Part shown: positions 62,592-64,000 of the stretch, piece by piece
Layout of the letters: each line of letters begins with the position of its first letter
How positions within the stretch are numbered: position 1 is the stretch's first letter
Source of the DNA: Calendula officinalis
Taxonomy: Eukaryota > Streptophyta > Magnoliopsida > Asterales > Asteraceae
Assembly (NCBI GenBank): GCA_963853835.1
Contig: OY970832.1
Coordinates: forward strand, 38,534,063 to 38,598,062
Reading direction: 5' to 3'
Length of the DNA: 64,000 bases
The notes under the pieces: generated by a model
What the model was told of the DNA's origin: nothing
Seen by the model: only the letters and a program-made list of their open reading frames with translations
Databases searched by the model: none
Made by a program: the position numbers and the translations under genes

Positions 62592-64000
62592 CACCATCTG
62601 TGCAGGGCATTCAGGCATCTCAGGCTGCAGCAGACCAAGTGACTCTGCAAGCAATCATGCAGCACATTCTGGCCATCAAACAAACTCAAAATACAATACT
62701 AGCCAGAATGGACAAGATGAGTGGTGATATTGACTCTATCAAACAGTCAGTCTCACTACTTCAACAACCACAGCAGCCTCCACAAACTCCACCATTCTCA
62801 CATGGTGACCACAATGAAGAAGGAGAAGGAGAAGGAGGTGCTGGTGATACTGATGCTGCAACTGAGCCCATGCCCTCCCCTACTCTTGAACAACCTGAAG
62901 GGGACATGGGTGGTGATACTGATCCTCTTCCCTCCTCATCAAATGATAACAAAAGGGGGGAGAAGAGACAAAGAGATACTGAGGTTGATCAAACTGAGCC
63001 TTCTGCTCAGGGGGAGAAAAGAAGAAGATTGAATGAAGATCAACCTCCACAACAACAACATCAGCAAAGCCCTCATACTGAGCCATTTCGCATTCAGTAT
63101 GAGAGAAGAAGACAAAGAACAAGGTCAGCATTACAAGTTCAAGACCCACTTGAGCCATCTGCTCAGGGGGAGACTCATACTGACCAACCACAGCAAACTT
63201 ATTCTGAGCCACCTGCTCTTGAAGAGAATAATTTACAAATTGTGGTCTATAGGCCTTTCATCTGGCCTATTGCTGATGATGAAGATGAAGAACCAGATTT
63301 AGTAAACTATGCACTAAATCTGGTAGAACAAGAAAGTTCTTCATCATCATCCTCGGATGATGAAGAACCAGAAAATCTGGTAATTAGAAGAAGGAGTTCT
63401 TTATCAAGAAGACCTATCAATGCTGTTCTCACTTCTTCTGAATCAAGTGAGGAATCTGCTCCTCTGGTAACAAGACAAAGAAGACCTGTTCTTACAAGGG
63501 ACAGTGATACCGAGCAGGCTCCAAGACTGACTCCTCAACAACTCTGGGCAGAACAAGAAAGATTTTTATATGAGCAAGAGTTGGGAGTCAAAACTGAACC
63601 AGAATCTGACCCAGATACTGATACTCCTGGTCCTTCACATAGAATCTCAAGAAAGGGTCCAGACCATATTCAACATTATTGGAATATGGTTGCTGCTAGG
63701 ACTCAGTATAAGGAACAAAGAAAGGAGTTCTTGAGGACCAAAACATTTCAAAATGTAAGGGGGATACATTGGTTAAATCTGGATGTCAATAAAGTAAAAG
63801 TGAAGCTCAAAGAAGGAAGAATTACTATCACTTGTACTGGCTTAACCAGTCCCCCCATGAAGATATTTATTCATGATATTCAAAGAATTGGTCTTCAAGA
63901 CTGGGTGAAGATCACAAGACTGATCAAAGAGCTTCCAAAGAAATCAACTTATGATCAAATAGTCTTGGATGAGATCTGTGCAGTAGCTGCAGTATGTTAT
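62592..64000 (+). CDS. ORF3 exon 2, open to the window end
   Basis: Read in the phase set by the upstream exon (G at 61905 plus CA at 62592-62593), the sequence is open for 469 further codons to base 64000 without a stop; the same phase has a TAA at 62549 upstream, inside the intron. The first 55 residues have heptad spacing (IMQHILAIKQ, ILARMDKM, IKQSVSLLQQ), a likely coiled coil. A Gln/Pro/Glu-rich region follows with basic clusters (EKRQR, KRRR, RRRQR), then Ser/Asp/Glu runs and Arg-rich SRR motifs. The last about 110 residues, from HIQHYWNMV on, look folded, with a WLNLDV-KVKVKLKEG segment and a WVKITRLIKEL helix. No family was recognised. A nuclear, nucleic-acid-associated role is a guess from the basic and acidic patches. 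The 3' end is outside the window. Confidence 0.7.
62951..62968 (+). other. Polypurine tract-like run 1 in ORF3
   Basis: AAAAGGGGGGAGAAGAGA lies inside exon 2. A purine run of this kind could serve as an internal plus-strand primer for the element. Confidence 0.4.
63009..63028 (+). other. Polypurine tract-like run 2 in ORF3
   Basis: AGGGGGAGA followed by further purines, preceded by TCTGCTC. The 18 bp around it are nearly repeated at 63158-63173. Confidence 0.4.
63165..63173 (+). other. Polypurine tract-like run 3 in ORF3
   Basis: AGGGGGAGA in the same TCTGCTC context as run 2. I recall repeated AGGGGGAG tracts before the 3' LTR in SIRE-type elements; here they are inside coding sequence. 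Confidence 0.4.

Noticed and set aside
62721..63302. Two forward open frames of 103 and 89 codons
   Set aside because: Both are in another phase than the 469-codon exon beginning at 62592 and consist of low-complexity Leu/Ile/Lys residues read out of frame.

Overview
The window looks like a repeat-dominated, heterochromatic stretch of a plant nuclear genome. The retroelements are of plant type: a Ty3/gypsy 3' LTR, a second gypsy element with an initiator-tRNA-Met primer site, and a Copia pol of the SIRE/Maximus kind. The extra ORF behind the Copia pol resembles ORFs I associate with Asteraceae genomes; that family assignment is inference. No rRNA, tRNA or ordinary host gene was recognised.

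Layout. Bases 1-1189 are the non-coding 3' internal part of a gypsy-type element, followed by its 3' LTR (1190-2839). From 2840 to about 55274 runs one satellite array, all in the same orientation, with a consensus monomer of 136 bp. The monomer has two related halves: a 47-bp unit and an 89-bp unit that is the same 47 bp carrying a 42-bp insert. The array has higher-order structure: multi-kilobase blocks, tagged 12 times by a T-run filler insert, that were duplicated in nested steps. It is interrupted once (6219-7672) by a second gypsy element consisting of a complete 5' LTR, primer site and a gag cut off in its zinc knuckle.

At 55275 the satellite gives way directly to a Copia element without 5' LTR, primer site or gag N-terminus. 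What remains is gag with coiled coil and zinc knuckle (to 56700), a full-length pol with intact protease, integrase, reverse transcriptase and RNase H motifs (56709-60065), an intergenic stretch with a hairpin and a TATA box, and a third, intron-containing gene that runs off the window end. That third gene has a frameshift near 60950, a GT-AG intron at 61906-62591, and a second exon open for 469 codons to base 64000.

Most unusual observations: (1) the 8-mer CTC(A/G)GTAT, counting both orientations, occurs 25 times from 55.9 to 63.7 kb, in all reading frames and in non-coding DNA, against roughly 0.5 expected; (2) the core of that word, TCAGTATC, is also in the satellite monomer; (3) consensus splice sites at 55378 and 56723 would fuse the gag start exactly in frame to pol; (4) 16 W-box cores lie in 488 bp ahead of the first LTR. 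A working hypothesis, not shown by the sequence, is that the third gene encodes a nuclear factor acting on the dispersed motif.
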